Of a DNA stretch of 48,261 nucleotides, positions 27,070 through 35,597 are shown one piece after another. Below the pieces are notes generated by a model that had not been told where the DNA came from, ran no database searches, and was given only the letters and a program-made list of their open reading frames with translations. This DNA is from Jannaschia aquimarina (GTDB lineage: Bacteria > Pseudomonadota > Alphaproteobacteria > Rhodobacterales > Rhodobacteraceae): contig NZ_JYFE01000008.1 of NCBI RefSeq assembly GCF_000877395.1, positions 1-48,261 of the forward strand, written 5' to 3'. The position numbers and the translations under genes were made by a program. The first letter of the stretch is position 1. The number at the start of each line of letters is the position of its first letter.

Positions 27070-28380
27070 ATGACCATGTTCGCACGGCTCAGGGGAATGC
27101 TCGGCGAGTTCTCGCAGATCCTGGCCCTGCGGCTCTACGCCGCCGCCGCGGGGTTCGCTCTGACCCTCCTTCTGGGTCGTCTGCTCGGACCTGCCGAATA
27201 CGGGGCGTATGTCTTTGCTTTGAGCCTTCTGAGTTTTGCGGTTCTCTTCGCGACGCTCGGCTTTCACCACTTCACGATCCGCGCCCTGCCTCCGCTGATG
27301 GTGGCTGAAAAGCAAAGCGAGGCGATGGGCGTGGTGGCCTATGCAAGCGTCGTCGTCGTGGTCCTGTCGCTTGCCACGGCTATCGTGGCGGGATCGAACA
27401 CCGAGCTCTTCTCGGCATCCGGGCCGATGCAGAACGCCGTTGCGATCGGCTGTCTCCTGCTGGTGCCGCGCGCGCTCGGGTTGTTGCGGACGGGTATCCT
27501 CCAAGGTCTCGGCCATCCGGTTGCGGGGCAGGTGCCGGACCGTCTGATCGAGCCGACGTTGATCCTTGCGGTCGTCTGTCTCTGGGCGCTGCAAGGCTGG
27601 GCGCTCGATGCACGCTCGGTCCTCTTGATGACGCTTGCCGCGATCGCCGCGTCGTTGATCCTCGGGGCGCCGAGCTTGCGTCGCGCCATCATCGGGATCG
27701 GCGCCCGGCCGTCCTTTGGAAATCTCGGGGGCTGGACGATCGGCGGTGTCAAATCGCTGCTGGTCTTCGCCGCCGGAACCGTTCTCGGGGCGACGGACGT
27801 CGTCGTGCTCGGGCTGATGTCCACGCCGGAAGAGACCGGGATCTACGGTGTCGCGATACGGTTCTTCTTCATCATGGGCCTGCCGTTTCATGCGGGCGCC
27901 GTGTATCTGTCGCAGCGAGCGGCGAAACTTCATGCGCTCGGCGATCGAGAGGCCTTGGGGCAGGTCGTCGAGAAGGCCGCTATTCGCACGATCCTCTCGG
28001 CCGTGGCGCTTGCGGTCCCGTCGACGATCCTCGCCTTCTTTGTCGGCCAGATATTCGGCGCGGGCTTCGCACCGGCGGGGGCGGTTATCCTCGTTCTGGT
28101 CTGGACCCGCGTCGGTCTGGCGTTCTTCGGGGAGCCCTCCGCCCTACTCGCCGCGACCCAGCATGTGGGCCGTGTCAGCATCTTCATGGGGTTGGCGGCC
28201 ACCCTGAATATCGGATTGAATATCATCCTTGTCGGTCCGTTCGGCGCGATGGGCGCGGCGATCGCAACCGTGCTGTCGTTCTGTGCGCTCACCGCCGCTC
28301 TGACGCTGTCCGTTCGTTCTCTCTTGGGGATCCGTGTGTTTTACGGCCGCAGGTTGGTCGGACTTGGAAGCAGGCCTTGA
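27070..28380 (+). CDS. Oligosaccharide flippase (Wzx/MATE-like)
   Basis: This 436-residue membrane protein has about 12 hydrophobic segments and belongs to the polysaccharide biosynthesis/flippase superfamily that moves lipid-linked sugars across the inner membrane. The typical opening is visible: LRLYAAAAGFALTLLLGRLLGPAEYGAYVF, in which GPAEYG is the family hallmark at about residues 36-41. The ATG is 15 bases after the methyltransferase gene, and its stop overlaps the TTG start of the next gene. It is the strongest sign that the cluster makes an exported glycan. Confidence 0.9.
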   Translation: MTMFARLRGMLGEFSQILALRLYAAAAGFALTLLLGRLLGPAEYGAYVFALSLLSFAVLFATLGFHHFTIRALPPLMVAEKQSEAMGVVAYASVVVVVLSLATAIVAGSNTELFSASGPMQNAVAIGCLLLVPRALGLLRTGILQGLGHPVAGQVPDRLIEPTLILAVVCLWALQGWALDARSVLLMTLAAIAASLILGAPSLRRAIIGIGARPSFGNLGGWTIGGVKSLLVFAAGTVLGATDVVVLGLMSTPEETGIYGVAIRFFFIMGLPFHAGAVYLSQRAAKLHALGDREALGQVVEKAAIRTILSAVALAVPSTILAFFVGQIFGAGFAPAGAVILVLVWTRVGLAFFGEPSALLAATQHVGRVSIFMGLAATLNIGLNIILVGPFGAMGAAIATVLSFCALTAALTLSVRSLLGIRVFYGRRLVGLGSRP

Positions 28381-29330
28381 GCGTGGGTCGTTCGAAGCAA
28401 TCAGGGCAGAATGCCGCGGACATCGCCGAGCTCTTGCGGTGCCCGGTGACCCACGCGCCCGTCCATGTCTCCGAAACTGGCGACCTGTCGATCGGGGACA
28501 CGCCGGTTCAGACAGTTGGCGATCAACCAGTTCTGGTGAACTTCGCGCAGAGCATCCTCGACCGCGAGATCCTGCTGACCCATGGCGCGACGAGCCTCGT
28601 CGCAAACCGCCGGCAAGGCCGTCCGTGGTGGAAGCGCCTGATGCTTGGCGAGAACCGGATCACACCCGCGTCCGCAGCAGAGCTCGTCGAGATGGTAAGC
28701 GCGCAGAGCGAGACGCCGACAATACTCATCATAGGGGGGGGCACGGTCAGCGATGGGGCGCAGATCCTTTACGATGCGCCAAATCTCCGCGTCGTCTCGT
28801 TCGATGTCTACGCCTCCCCCCACACCGATTTCGTCGCGGACGCGCACCATATTCCGATCCTGGATCAAGTCGTCGATGCCGTCTGGATCGAGGCCGTTCT
28901 CGAACACGTCCTGACCCCTGCAGAGGTCGTGGACGAAATCTGGCGCGTGTTGAAACCGGACGGCATCGTCTACGCTGCGACCCCGTTCCTGCAACCGGTG
29001 CATGAGCGCGCCTATGACTTCACCCGCTTCTCGGAAAGCGGGCACCGTTGGCTCTTTCGCCGGTTCGACGAGATCGACCGGGGCGTCCTGGCCGGTCCCG
29101 GAACGGCGCTGTTTCAACAGCTCCGCTACGCGTTCGGCGCAGTGGCCGGAAGCCGCCGGATCGGCTCGCTCCTTGCGGCGCCATTCTTCTGGCTGCGGTT
29201 CATTGATCGTCTGGCAGCCCGTGATCATGGCAGCGACGCGGCCAGCGCGACCTTCTTCATGGGACGGAAATCCGAGAGGACCCTGTCGCCGAAAGACATG
29301 CCCGCGCTCTTCAGGGGCGTGCGGAAATGA
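28377..29330 (+). CDS. Methyltransferase with N-terminal Trm112-like segment
   Basis: The 317-residue protein starts with a segment LLRCPVTHAPV...ILVNF-like that resembles Trm112-type domains, although only one Cys of the zinc set remains. A class I methyltransferase core follows: TILIIGGGTVSDGA (about residues 114-127), VVSFDVY, VVDAVWIEAVLEHV and EIWRVLKPDGIVYAATPF. The TTG start overlaps the flippase stop (TTGA) and the stop overlaps the next gene (ATGA), so it is translationally coupled on both sides. The acceptor is unknown. Confidence 0.85.
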   Translation: MSVGRSKQSGQNAADIAELLRCPVTHAPVHVSETGDLSIGDTPVQTVGDQPVLVNFAQSILDREILLTHGATSLVANRRQGRPWWKRLMLGENRITPASAAELVEMVSAQSETPTILIIGGGTVSDGAQILYDAPNLRVVSFDVYASPHTDFVADAHHIPILDQVVDAVWIEAVLEHVLTPAEVVDEIWRVLKPDGIVYAATPFLQPVHERAYDFTRFSESGHRWLFRRFDEIDRGVLAGPGTALFQQLRYAFGAVAGSRRIGSLLAAPFFWLRFIDRLAARDHGSDAASATFFMGRKSERTLSPKDMPALFRGVRK

Positions 29331-30445
29331 CGAGGCGCGCGGTCATGGTATCGGGAACGGCCTGGTATCTCTGGAACTTTCGTCGCCACGTCATCTCCGG
29401 GTTGGTGGATTCCGGCTGGGAGATTCACGCCGTCGCCGGGGCGGACGCCTATTCCGCTGACCTGGCCGGTCTCGAGGGCGTAACGGTGCACGATTGGACC
29501 GTCTCTCTGGACGACGCGCATCCCGGTCAGGAGTTCATGTCGCTCGTCGGACTGACGCACATGCTCCGCCGTCTGAAGCCCCGGATCGTTTTCAACAACG
29601 GGATCAAGGCGAACGTCTATGGCGGGCTCGCCTGTCGCGCGCTTCGGTTGCCGTATGTGAACAACATCAGCGGTCTGGGCATGCGCATCCGGCGCGGAAC
29701 GCGCGGCAGCACTGTGCTCGCGCGGCTCTATGCCGTCGCCAGCGCAGGGGCAAAGGCTCTTCTCATCCAGAATCCCGGCGATCTGGAGTTCTTGCGATCT
29801 CACGGCCTCCCCGCGTCCTGCCGGGCGATCCGAACCATGGGCTCCGGCGTCGACCTCGCTCAATTCACGCCCGTGCCACTGCCCGAGGACTGGCCGGTGC
29901 GCATCGTGTTCGTCGGTCGACTGCAGGCGGACAAGGGCATCCATGATCTGGTTGCTGCGGCGCGTATCCTGTCGCGGACCCGGGACGATATCGCGGTGGA
30001 TGTCGTCGGTGGTCTGCAGCATGCCAATGCAGGAGCGGTCACGCAGGAAACCCTCTCTGACTGGGAAGCGGAAGGCCTCGTCACGTTCGCGGGCCAGCAA
30101 GCCGACGTGCGCCCTTTCTTGGCGGCGGCGCATGCGCTGGTCATGCCCTCGCACGGCGGGGAAGGGATGCCCAAGGTGATCATCGAGGCCGCCGCGATGG
30201 GGCGCCCCGCCATCGTGAGCGATATCGACGGCTGCCGTGACAGCATCGTCGCGGGCGAAACCGGTCTGCCTGCGCCGCCGCGGGATCCGGACGGGCTGGC
30301 TCGCGTGATCGCGACATTCGCGGACATGCCGGCCTCGCGGAAGACCGCGATGTCCCAAGCGGCCCGCGCCCGGGCCGAGGCCGCGTTCTCGGTCGAGACG
30401 ATCGTAGAGATCTACCGTGAACTCGTTAGCGAGGTCGACTCGTAG
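29327..30445 (+). CDS. Family 4 glycosyltransferase
   Basis: The 372-residue GT-B enzyme transfers a sugar from a nucleotide or lipid donor. The N-terminal half has SGTAWYLWNFRRHVISGL and KPRIVFNNGIKANVYGGLACR. The C-terminal nucleotide-sugar half has VRIVFVGRLQADKGIHDLV, then the conserved E-x7-E region HGGEGMPKVIIEAAAMGRPAIVSD. It resembles PglA-type transferases that add a GalNAc or similar residue to a lipid-linked glycan. It is the last plus-strand gene of the cluster, and its last 20 bases overlap the convergent gene. Confidence 0.91.
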   Translation: MTRRAVMVSGTAWYLWNFRRHVISGLVDSGWEIHAVAGADAYSADLAGLEGVTVHDWTVSLDDAHPGQEFMSLVGLTHMLRRLKPRIVFNNGIKANVYGGLACRALRLPYVNNISGLGMRIRRGTRGSTVLARLYAVASAGAKALLIQNPGDLEFLRSHGLPASCRAIRTMGSGVDLAQFTPVPLPEDWPVRIVFVGRLQADKGIHDLVAAARILSRTRDDIAVDVVGGLQHANAGAVTQETLSDWEAEGLVTFAGQQADVRPFLAAAHALVMPSHGGEGMPKVIIEAAAMGRPAIVSDIDGCRDSIVAGETGLPAPPRDPDGLARVIATFADMPASRKTAMSQAARARAEAAFSVETIVEIYRELVSEVDS

Positions 30446-31388
30446 CGATCTCCACGATCTCGCTCATCCGCGCTGCCAGCGCGGCGGGCTGAACCAGCGC
30501 GTTCAGGGCCCGCATCCGATCCAGCGCGTCCGTCCAGACCGGCCCGCCAAAGGTTGCGCGGGCATGCTCGAACCCCTCAATGATGGTATCGGGCGCCGTG
30601 ATGGAAACGAGATAGGGATAGTCTTCCCCGAGGAGCGCGAGCACATCATCCACCTCACGGTTGACGAGGATGTTGGCGCCGAGCGCGGCAGCGGTGAATC
30701 CCTTGGTGAAAGGCTTGTAGACGCGATTCTGCCTGTCGCCACCCGTCGGCGCGGGCCGCACGGCGTAATGCAACGAGAGCCGGTCCAGACGGGGCAGGAT
30801 CCGCGCGAACTCGCGCGCATAGTTCACTTCGATGACCTCCACCTCCGAGGCGAGCGCTTGAGGGATCATCGCGTTCTTGCGTTCCCCGACATAGCCGCAG
30901 GCGAACGTCTCCGCCGCCCTGTGGCCGGCGAGGCGCGGATCATGGTGATGGTGGAGCAATTCGACCGGAACATCCGTCCGGCCCCGGGTCGCGAGTGCGG
31001 CTTCGAGGGCAGCCTTGCCGCCGACCGAGGCGGCGATGTGGAAGTCGTAGAGGTCGAAGTCGATCTCGCCGATGGCGGTGTCGATACTGTCGTATCCGAT
31101 CCGTACGCCCCGCGCGCGCAGCGGAGCGAGGTGATCCGCCGTCAGCCCCTTCGCCGCGGACTTCACCACGATCACGACGGCCCCCAGCGGTACGCGCCGC
31201 GCGAAAGCGCTCATGGCGACGGGCGGCATCAGCTTGGCGTGAAACGGAACGGCCCGCACCGTCATCGCGTGGTCGAGATGCGGGGACACCAGGGCCGCCA
31301 GTTGGTCTCCGCGCATCACGGCCGATCCCAGATGCCGAAACGGCTTGCCCATCCGGCGCAGGAGAAGAACGGATTGTCGTGCCTTCAT
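30426..31388 (-). CDS. Uncharacterised protein, possibly glycosyltransferase-like
   Basis: The 320-residue soluble protein has no domain I can name. It looks like two Rossmann halves: VVIVVKSAAKGL and VRIGYDSIDTAIGEID in the first, and a second with CGYVGERKNAMIPQAL, KPFTKGFTAAALGANILVNREVD and PYLVSI. Motifs such as FTKGF-x-AAALGANIL are like the sugar-nucleotide loops of GT-B enzymes. It is on the opposite strand from the glycan genes and overlaps the end of the glycosyltransferase by 20 bases. A glycan-modifying role is only suggested by position. Confidence 0.78.
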   Translation of the reverse strand: MKARQSVLLLRRMGKPFRHLGSAVMRGDQLAALVSPHLDHAMTVRAVPFHAKLMPPVAMSAFARRVPLGAVVIVVKSAAKGLTADHLAPLRARGVRIGYDSIDTAIGEIDFDLYDFHIAASVGGKAALEAALATRGRTDVPVELLHHHHDPRLAGHRAAETFACGYVGERKNAMIPQALASEVEVIEVNYAREFARILPRLDRLSLHYAVRPAPTGGDRQNRVYKPFTKGFTAAALGANILVNREVDDVLALLGEDYPYLVSITAPDTIIEGFEHARATFGGPVWTDALDRMRALNALVQPAALAARMSEIVEIATSRPR

Positions 31389-31492
31389 GGTCCGGCCGTC
31401 CTAGCGTGTCGCGATGCCTTCGACCATCGCCAGGGCTCTTTCGCGTGAACCTGCGTGACACTCGGCGTGTGGCCTGCCGCTCCGGGCCTGCG

Positions 31493-32329
31493 TCAGCCGA
31501 TCTCCAGCGTCGCGACGCCGCAGAGGATGGCCTCGCCGCTTGGGGCGGGCCGCGCGTTGCCCCGGTACATGCGCGCCGTGCTGAAGCCGGGTACCATGCC
31601 TTCCGCGACGCAGATCCCTGCGAAGGCCTCGGCCTCTTGGGGCACGTCGACCGTCAGCTCCGTGTCCACCGTCGCGGCTGCGTGGTGCAGGAGGTCCGCC
31701 GCCATCCCGGCATCGCGGGCGATCAGCGGGCCGATCTTGGTGCCCTCGCGGCAGGTTCGGAGCGTCACCGCGCCCGCGATCTCGCCCCCTTCCTCGATCA
31801 GATGGGTGGTGCGGGTCGGAGCGCCGGTGAACCATGCCTCCATGTAGGCCGGTTTCGACCAGCCCGAAGCGGCCGCTTCGAGCGCGACGAGCGCCGCCCG
31901 ATCCGCCGCGAGCGCTGGGCGCACCCGGTCAGAGCGGCGTGGCGCGGGCCGGCCGACATGGCGCACTGCGCCGCCTGCATGCGCAAAGCCGGATCGCGCG
32001 TAGTTGGCCTGCTGGTCCGGCACGCCGTCCAGCCCTACGGTGCGGTCGCCCGCATGGGCCAGCGCGTGGGTCCAGAGGCCCAGCCCCGTGCCCAGACCGC
32101 GATGGGAGGGCAGACAGATATAGAGCCCGAGAAACGCGAACCGTTCCGAATGCGTGACGACAGAGATGGCGGCAACGGGCCGTCCGTCCTCGTCGGCCAC
32201 GAAGAACCCGTCCGGATCCGCGGCCCAGAATGCGTCCGCATCGTCCAGACCCGGGTTCCAGCCTTCCGCAGCCGCCCAGTCGAGTGCCAGATCCAGTTCG
32301 GGCCGGATCATGTTGCGATAGCGGATCAT
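31493..32329 (-). CDS. Two-domain GNAT family N-acetyltransferase
   Basis: The first half (about residues 1-130) has the GNAT pattern: FFVADEDGRPVAAISVV and FLGLYICLPSHRGLGTGLGLW, with the acetyl-CoA loop RGLGTG. The C-terminal half resembles the second acetyltransferase-like domain of YitH-type proteins. The ATG overlaps the stop of the GntR gene, so it is part of the same minus-strand unit. In this setting it could acetylate an amino acid or amine brought in by the divergent transporter, but no substrate can be read from the sequence. Confidence 0.85.
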   Translation of the reverse strand: MIRYRNMIRPELDLALDWAAAEGWNPGLDDADAFWAADPDGFFVADEDGRPVAAISVVTHSERFAFLGLYICLPSHRGLGTGLGLWTHALAHAGDRTVGLDGVPDQQANYARSGFAHAGGAVRHVGRPAPRRSDRVRPALAADRAALVALEAAASGWSKPAYMEAWFTGAPTRTTHLIEEGGEIAGAVTLRTCREGTKIGPLIARDAGMAADLLHHAAATVDTELTVDVPQEAEAFAGICVAEGMVPGFSTARMYRGNARPAPSGEAILCGVATLEIG

Positions 32330-33015
32330 CTGTCGAGCGCCTCTCGCAGCGAGCGGGGCGGCGTGGCCTGATCGCGCAGGTCCAGTTGCGACAGCAGATC
32401 TACCAGATGACCCTTCATCAACTCCGACGCCTCCTCCGCATCCCGGCGACGGAAGGCATCGAGCAGGGCGTGATGCGCATGGCTCTCGCAAAGGGCGCTG
32501 CGCCGCCGCCAATAGATCGCGATCACCAGCGAAGAGCGGGCGACGAGTTGCCGGATGAAGCCCTCGATCGTGCCTTGATCGGCAATGCGAGCGATCTCGA
32601 CATGGAACTGGCCCGACAGGCTGAGCGCGCGGCCCGCTTCGCCTGCGGCCAGCGCCGCGTGCTCGTCGGCGATATGGGCCTCGAGCCTTTCGATATCGCC
32701 GGCTGCGGCACGGGTCGCGGCGGCATGCGCCGTCGCCGGCTCCAGCAGGGCCCGCGCCTCGAACACTTCCCGCGCCTCCCGGATCGAGGGGCGGGAGACG
32801 AAGGCGCCGCGATTGCGCTCCAGCGTGACGAGCCCTTCCTGCGCGAGGATACGCAGCGCCTGCCTGACGATGGTGCGACCGACGCCGAACGTCTCGCCGA
32901 CCTCGTCTTCCGCGAGCTTCATGTCGGGCAGGATGCGATGTTCGTGCACCGCCTCCGTGAGGCTTTCGGCGATCTGCTCCGCGGTCGCGGCGGGCGGGGC
33001 GATGACGTGATTCAA
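32326..33015 (-). CDS. GntR family transcriptional regulator, FCD type
   Basis: The 229-residue protein has an N-terminal winged helix (about residues 12-75; RTIVRQALRILAQEGLVTLERNRGAF is the recognition region). A C-terminal FCD ligand domain follows, with metal-site-like residues (GQFHVEIA and ESHAHHALLDA). The start is most likely TTG at 33015, with GGAG seven bases upstream; the longer in-frame ATG would add unconserved sequence. It faces the ABC transporter genes across an intergenic region with a perfect palindrome, its probable operator, so it likely represses or activates the module in response to a small acid. Confidence 0.9.
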   Translation of the reverse strand: MNHVIAPPAATAEQIAESLTEAVHEHRILPDMKLAEDEVGETFGVGRTIVRQALRILAQEGLVTLERNRGAFVSRPSIREAREVFEARALLEPATAHAAATRAAAGDIERLEAHIADEHAALAAGEAGRALSLSGQFHVEIARIADQGTIEGFIRQLVARSSLVIAIYWRRRSALCESHAHHALLDAFRRRDAEEASELMKGHLVDLLSQLDLRDQATPPRSLREALDR

Positions 33016-33096
33016 CGGGCGTCTCCGGTTATCGCCGTCCTGACAGAGCCCGTGATCTGCAACAAGAGTTGCGCCGCGCACCGGGCATCGCGGACA

Positions 33097-33112
33097 GGAT
33101 CGTATACGATCC
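33097..33112. promoter_or_regulatory. Palindromic operator for the GntR/FCD regulator
   Basis: A perfect 16-bp palindrome, GGATCGTATACGATCC, lies in the 236-base divergent region between the regulator (start 33015) and the ABC genes (start 33252). Its TCGTATACGA core fits the TNGTNNNACNA-type operator pattern of FadR/FCD GntR proteins. One site could control both directions. Confidence 0.72.
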
Positions 33113-33251
33113 GTGCCCATATCGGCGACGAAACTGCGTCGATCCGCTGAAATGTCGGGCATTCGCTGACCGGCGGCTTGCCGTCAGCCCCGCCGCGCTT
33201 TCGATCCGCGCGGCTGGAGGCGAACGCTGGGTCAACTCTCGGAGGACCCCG

Positions 33252-34235
33252 GTGCGTTCCGACCTCGATCTCGAACTCGTTGGCCTGACCAAGCGCTACG
33301 GAGACACCGTTGCGGTCGACGGGATCGACCATCTGTTCCATGCGGGCCGCTATGTCTGCCTCCTGGGGCCGTCGGGCTGCGGCAAGTCCTCGACCCTGCG
33401 GATGATCGCGGGCCACGAGGCCGTCAGCGACGGCTCTATCCTCTTGGGGGGACGCGACGTCTCGCACCTTCCGCCCGCCCGGCGCGGCACCGCGATGATG
33501 TTCCAGAACTACGCGCTGTTTCCGCATCTGTCGGTCCGAGACAACGTCGCCTTCAGCCTGCGCATGAAGGGCGTCGCCGCGCCCGAGCGCCACGCGCGCG
33601 CGGACGAGTTGCTGGAGCTGGTCGATATGGACGGCTATGCCGACCGCCTTCCAGCGCAATTGTCCGGCGGCCAGCAGCAGCGCGTCGCCCTGGCCCGGGC
33701 GCTCATCACCAAGCCGCAGGTCCTGCTGCTGGACGAGCCGCTTTCCGCCCTCGACCCGTTCCTGCGCATCCGCATGCGAGCGGAACTGAAGCGCCTGCAA
33801 CGTGAATTGGGGATCACCTTCTTGCATGTCACCCACGGCCAGGACGAGGCGCTGGCGCTGGCCGACGAGATCATCGTCATGAACGAGGCGCGGATCGAGC
33901 AGGCCGGCCCCGCGCGCGAGGTGTTCGACGCGCCGCGCACAGCTTTCGTAGCGCGCTTCATCGGTGCCCATAACGTTATTGCTCTGCCTGACGGGCCGGT
34001 GGCGATCAGGGCCGACGCGATGCGGCTGGCGGAACCGGGGACGGCCCGGCTCGACGGGCGCGTGACCGCCGTGGAGTACCAGGGCACCCATGTCGCGCTG
34101 ACCGCCGCCATCGCGAACGACCAGGAGGTCATGGCGCTTATGACCGACACCGATTTCTTCGGAGCACCGAAGGAGCCGGGCGAGGCGGTGGGCCTCGGCT
34201 GGCAGGACGGGGCGGCGCACAAGCTGCACGCCTGA
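33252..34235 (+). CDS. ABC transporter ATP-binding protein, polyamine/opine type
   Basis: This PotA-like ATPase powers the importer encoded downstream. The 327-residue protein has Walker A GPSGCGKSS (about residues 37-45), the signature LSGGQQQR, Walker B VLLLDEPLSAL and switch HVTHGQ. A C-terminal TOBE-like regulatory domain follows after about residue 240. The GTG start has a perfect GGAGG site 6 bases upstream; the frame is open further upstream but without ribosome site. The next gene begins 31 bases later. Substrate class is inferred from the family. Confidence 0.93.
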   Translation: MRSDLDLELVGLTKRYGDTVAVDGIDHLFHAGRYVCLLGPSGCGKSSTLRMIAGHEAVSDGSILLGGRDVSHLPPARRGTAMMFQNYALFPHLSVRDNVAFSLRMKGVAAPERHARADELLELVDMDGYADRLPAQLSGGQQQRVALARALITKPQVLLLDEPLSALDPFLRIRMRAELKRLQRELGITFLHVTHGQDEALALADEIIVMNEARIEQAGPAREVFDAPRTAFVARFIGAHNVIALPDGPVAIRADAMRLAEPGTARLDGRVTAVEYQGTHVALTAAIANDQEVMALMTDTDFFGAPKEPGEAVGLGWQDGAAHKLHA

Positions 34236-34266
34236 AAAGACTGCAATCCAACTGGGGGAACTACAG

Positions 34267-35541
34267 ATGACGACGATCCCGAAGGTCCGCTATTCGCGGC
34301 GATCCATGCTAAGGACCGGCGCCGCGGCGCTGGGCGCCACCGCGCTGCCCGCGCCGATGGTCTGGGGCCAGGAAACGAAGGATATCGTCCTGCGCCAGTT
34401 CGGCACGGGCGTGTCCAACCTCAACGACGTGGCCAACAAGGTGAAGGAAGACCTGGGCTTCACGCTCGAGATGACCGCGCTCGACAGCGACAGCGTCACG
34501 CAGCGCGCCGCGACCCAGCCCGACAGCTTCGACATCGCCGATATCGAATACTGGATCTGCAAGAAGGTCTGGCCCACCGGCAACCTGCAGGCGATGGATA
34601 CCAGCCGGATCATCCAGTACGACAACATCGTCGGCATCTTCCGCACCGGCAAGCTGAACCCGACCTCAACCATCGCGCAGGGCACCGCGCCGCATACGGT
34701 GGGCTTCGTCGAAGGCCCCGGCGGGACCGAGTTCGTGGATAACGAATCCGGGTGGATGACCCTGATCCCGACGATCTACAACGCCGACACGCTGGGCATC
34801 CGCCCCGACCTGATCGGCCGGCCGATCAACAACTGGTCGGAACTCCTGAACCCGGAATTCCAGGGCAAGGCGTCGATCCTCGACATCTCCTCCATCGGGA
34901 TCATGGACATGGCCATGGTCTGCGAGTCGATGGGAGAGATCACCTACGCGGACAAGGGCAACATGACCCGCGAAGAGATCGACCGCACCATCGCGATCTT
35001 CACCGAGGCCAAGCAGAACGGTCAGTTCCGCGCCTTCTGGAAGACCTTCGACGAAAGCGTGAACCTGATGGCCTCCGGCGAGGTGGTGATCCAGTCGATG
35101 TGGTCGCCCGCCATCACGGCCGTCAAGTCGCGCGGCATCCCCTGCATCTACCAGCCGCTGGAGGAAGGCTACCGCAGCTGGGGCGGCGGCATCGGCCTGT
35201 CGTCGAACCTCAGCGGAATGGAGCTGGATGCGGCCTACGACTACATCAACTGGTATCTTGCCGGCTGGGTCGGCGGCTACCTGATGCGTCAGGGCTACTA
35301 CTCGGCCGTGCCCGAGACCTCCAAGGCGTTCATGACCGAGAACGAGTGGGGCTACTGGTTCGAGGGCAAGGAGGCCACCGACGTCATCACCTCGCCCACC
35401 GGTGACGAGCTGGCCCAGGCGGGCGAGACCCGCGACGGGGGCTCCTTCGAAGAGCGGATGGGCGCGGTCGCCTGCTGGAACGCCGTCATGGACGAGAACC
35501 AGTACATGGTCCGCAAGTGGAACGAGTTCATCGCCGCCTGA
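34267..35541 (+). CDS. Extracellular solute-binding protein (PotD-like) with Tat signal
   Basis: This periplasmic receptor belongs to the ABC importer. The 424-residue protein begins with a twin-arginine signal: SRRSML (residues 10-15), a hydrophobic stretch and cleavage near VWGQ, about residue 35. This means it is probably exported folded by Tat. The mature part has the two-lobe pattern of PotD/AfuA-like binding proteins. Its level is likely boosted by the stem-loop that follows. The ligand cannot be read; the cluster suggests an amino-acid derivative. Confidence 0.9.
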   Translation: MTTIPKVRYSRRSMLRTGAAALGATALPAPMVWGQETKDIVLRQFGTGVSNLNDVANKVKEDLGFTLEMTALDSDSVTQRAATQPDSFDIADIEYWICKKVWPTGNLQAMDTSRIIQYDNIVGIFRTGKLNPTSTIAQGTAPHTVGFVEGPGGTEFVDNESGWMTLIPTIYNADTLGIRPDLIGRPINNWSELLNPEFQGKASILDISSIGIMDMAMVCESMGEITYADKGNMTREEIDRTIAIFTEAKQNGQFRAFWKTFDESVNLMASGEVVIQSMWSPAITAVKSRGIPCIYQPLEEGYRSWGGGIGLSSNLSGMELDAAYDYINWYLAGWVGGYLMRQGYYSAVPETSKAFMTENEWGYWFEGKEATDVITSPTGDELAQAGETRDGGSFEERMGAVACWNAVMDENQYMVRKWNEFIAA

Positions 35542-35552
35542 CGCGATGACGC

Positions 35553-35575
35553 GCGCGCCGGCCTGTCCGGCGCGC
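35553..35575 (+). terminator. Stem-loop after the PotD-like gene
   Basis: A perfect 9-bp inverted repeat (GCGCGCCGG and CCGGCGCGC, loop CCTGT) starts 11 bases after the stop codon and is followed by TTTCCCC. It lies between the binding protein and the permeases, so partial termination or 3' protection of the binding protein message is likely. Confidence 0.62.
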
Positions 35576-35597
35576 TTTCCCCAGCCGATAGGCCGCC

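Noticed and set aside
24646-31400. A direct repeat of the tRNA-Arg 3' end that would mark an integrated element
   Set aside because: I looked for a second copy of the GGTTCGAATCCTCC segment through the glycan cluster and saw none. The reading was by eye, so a diverged copy could be missed.
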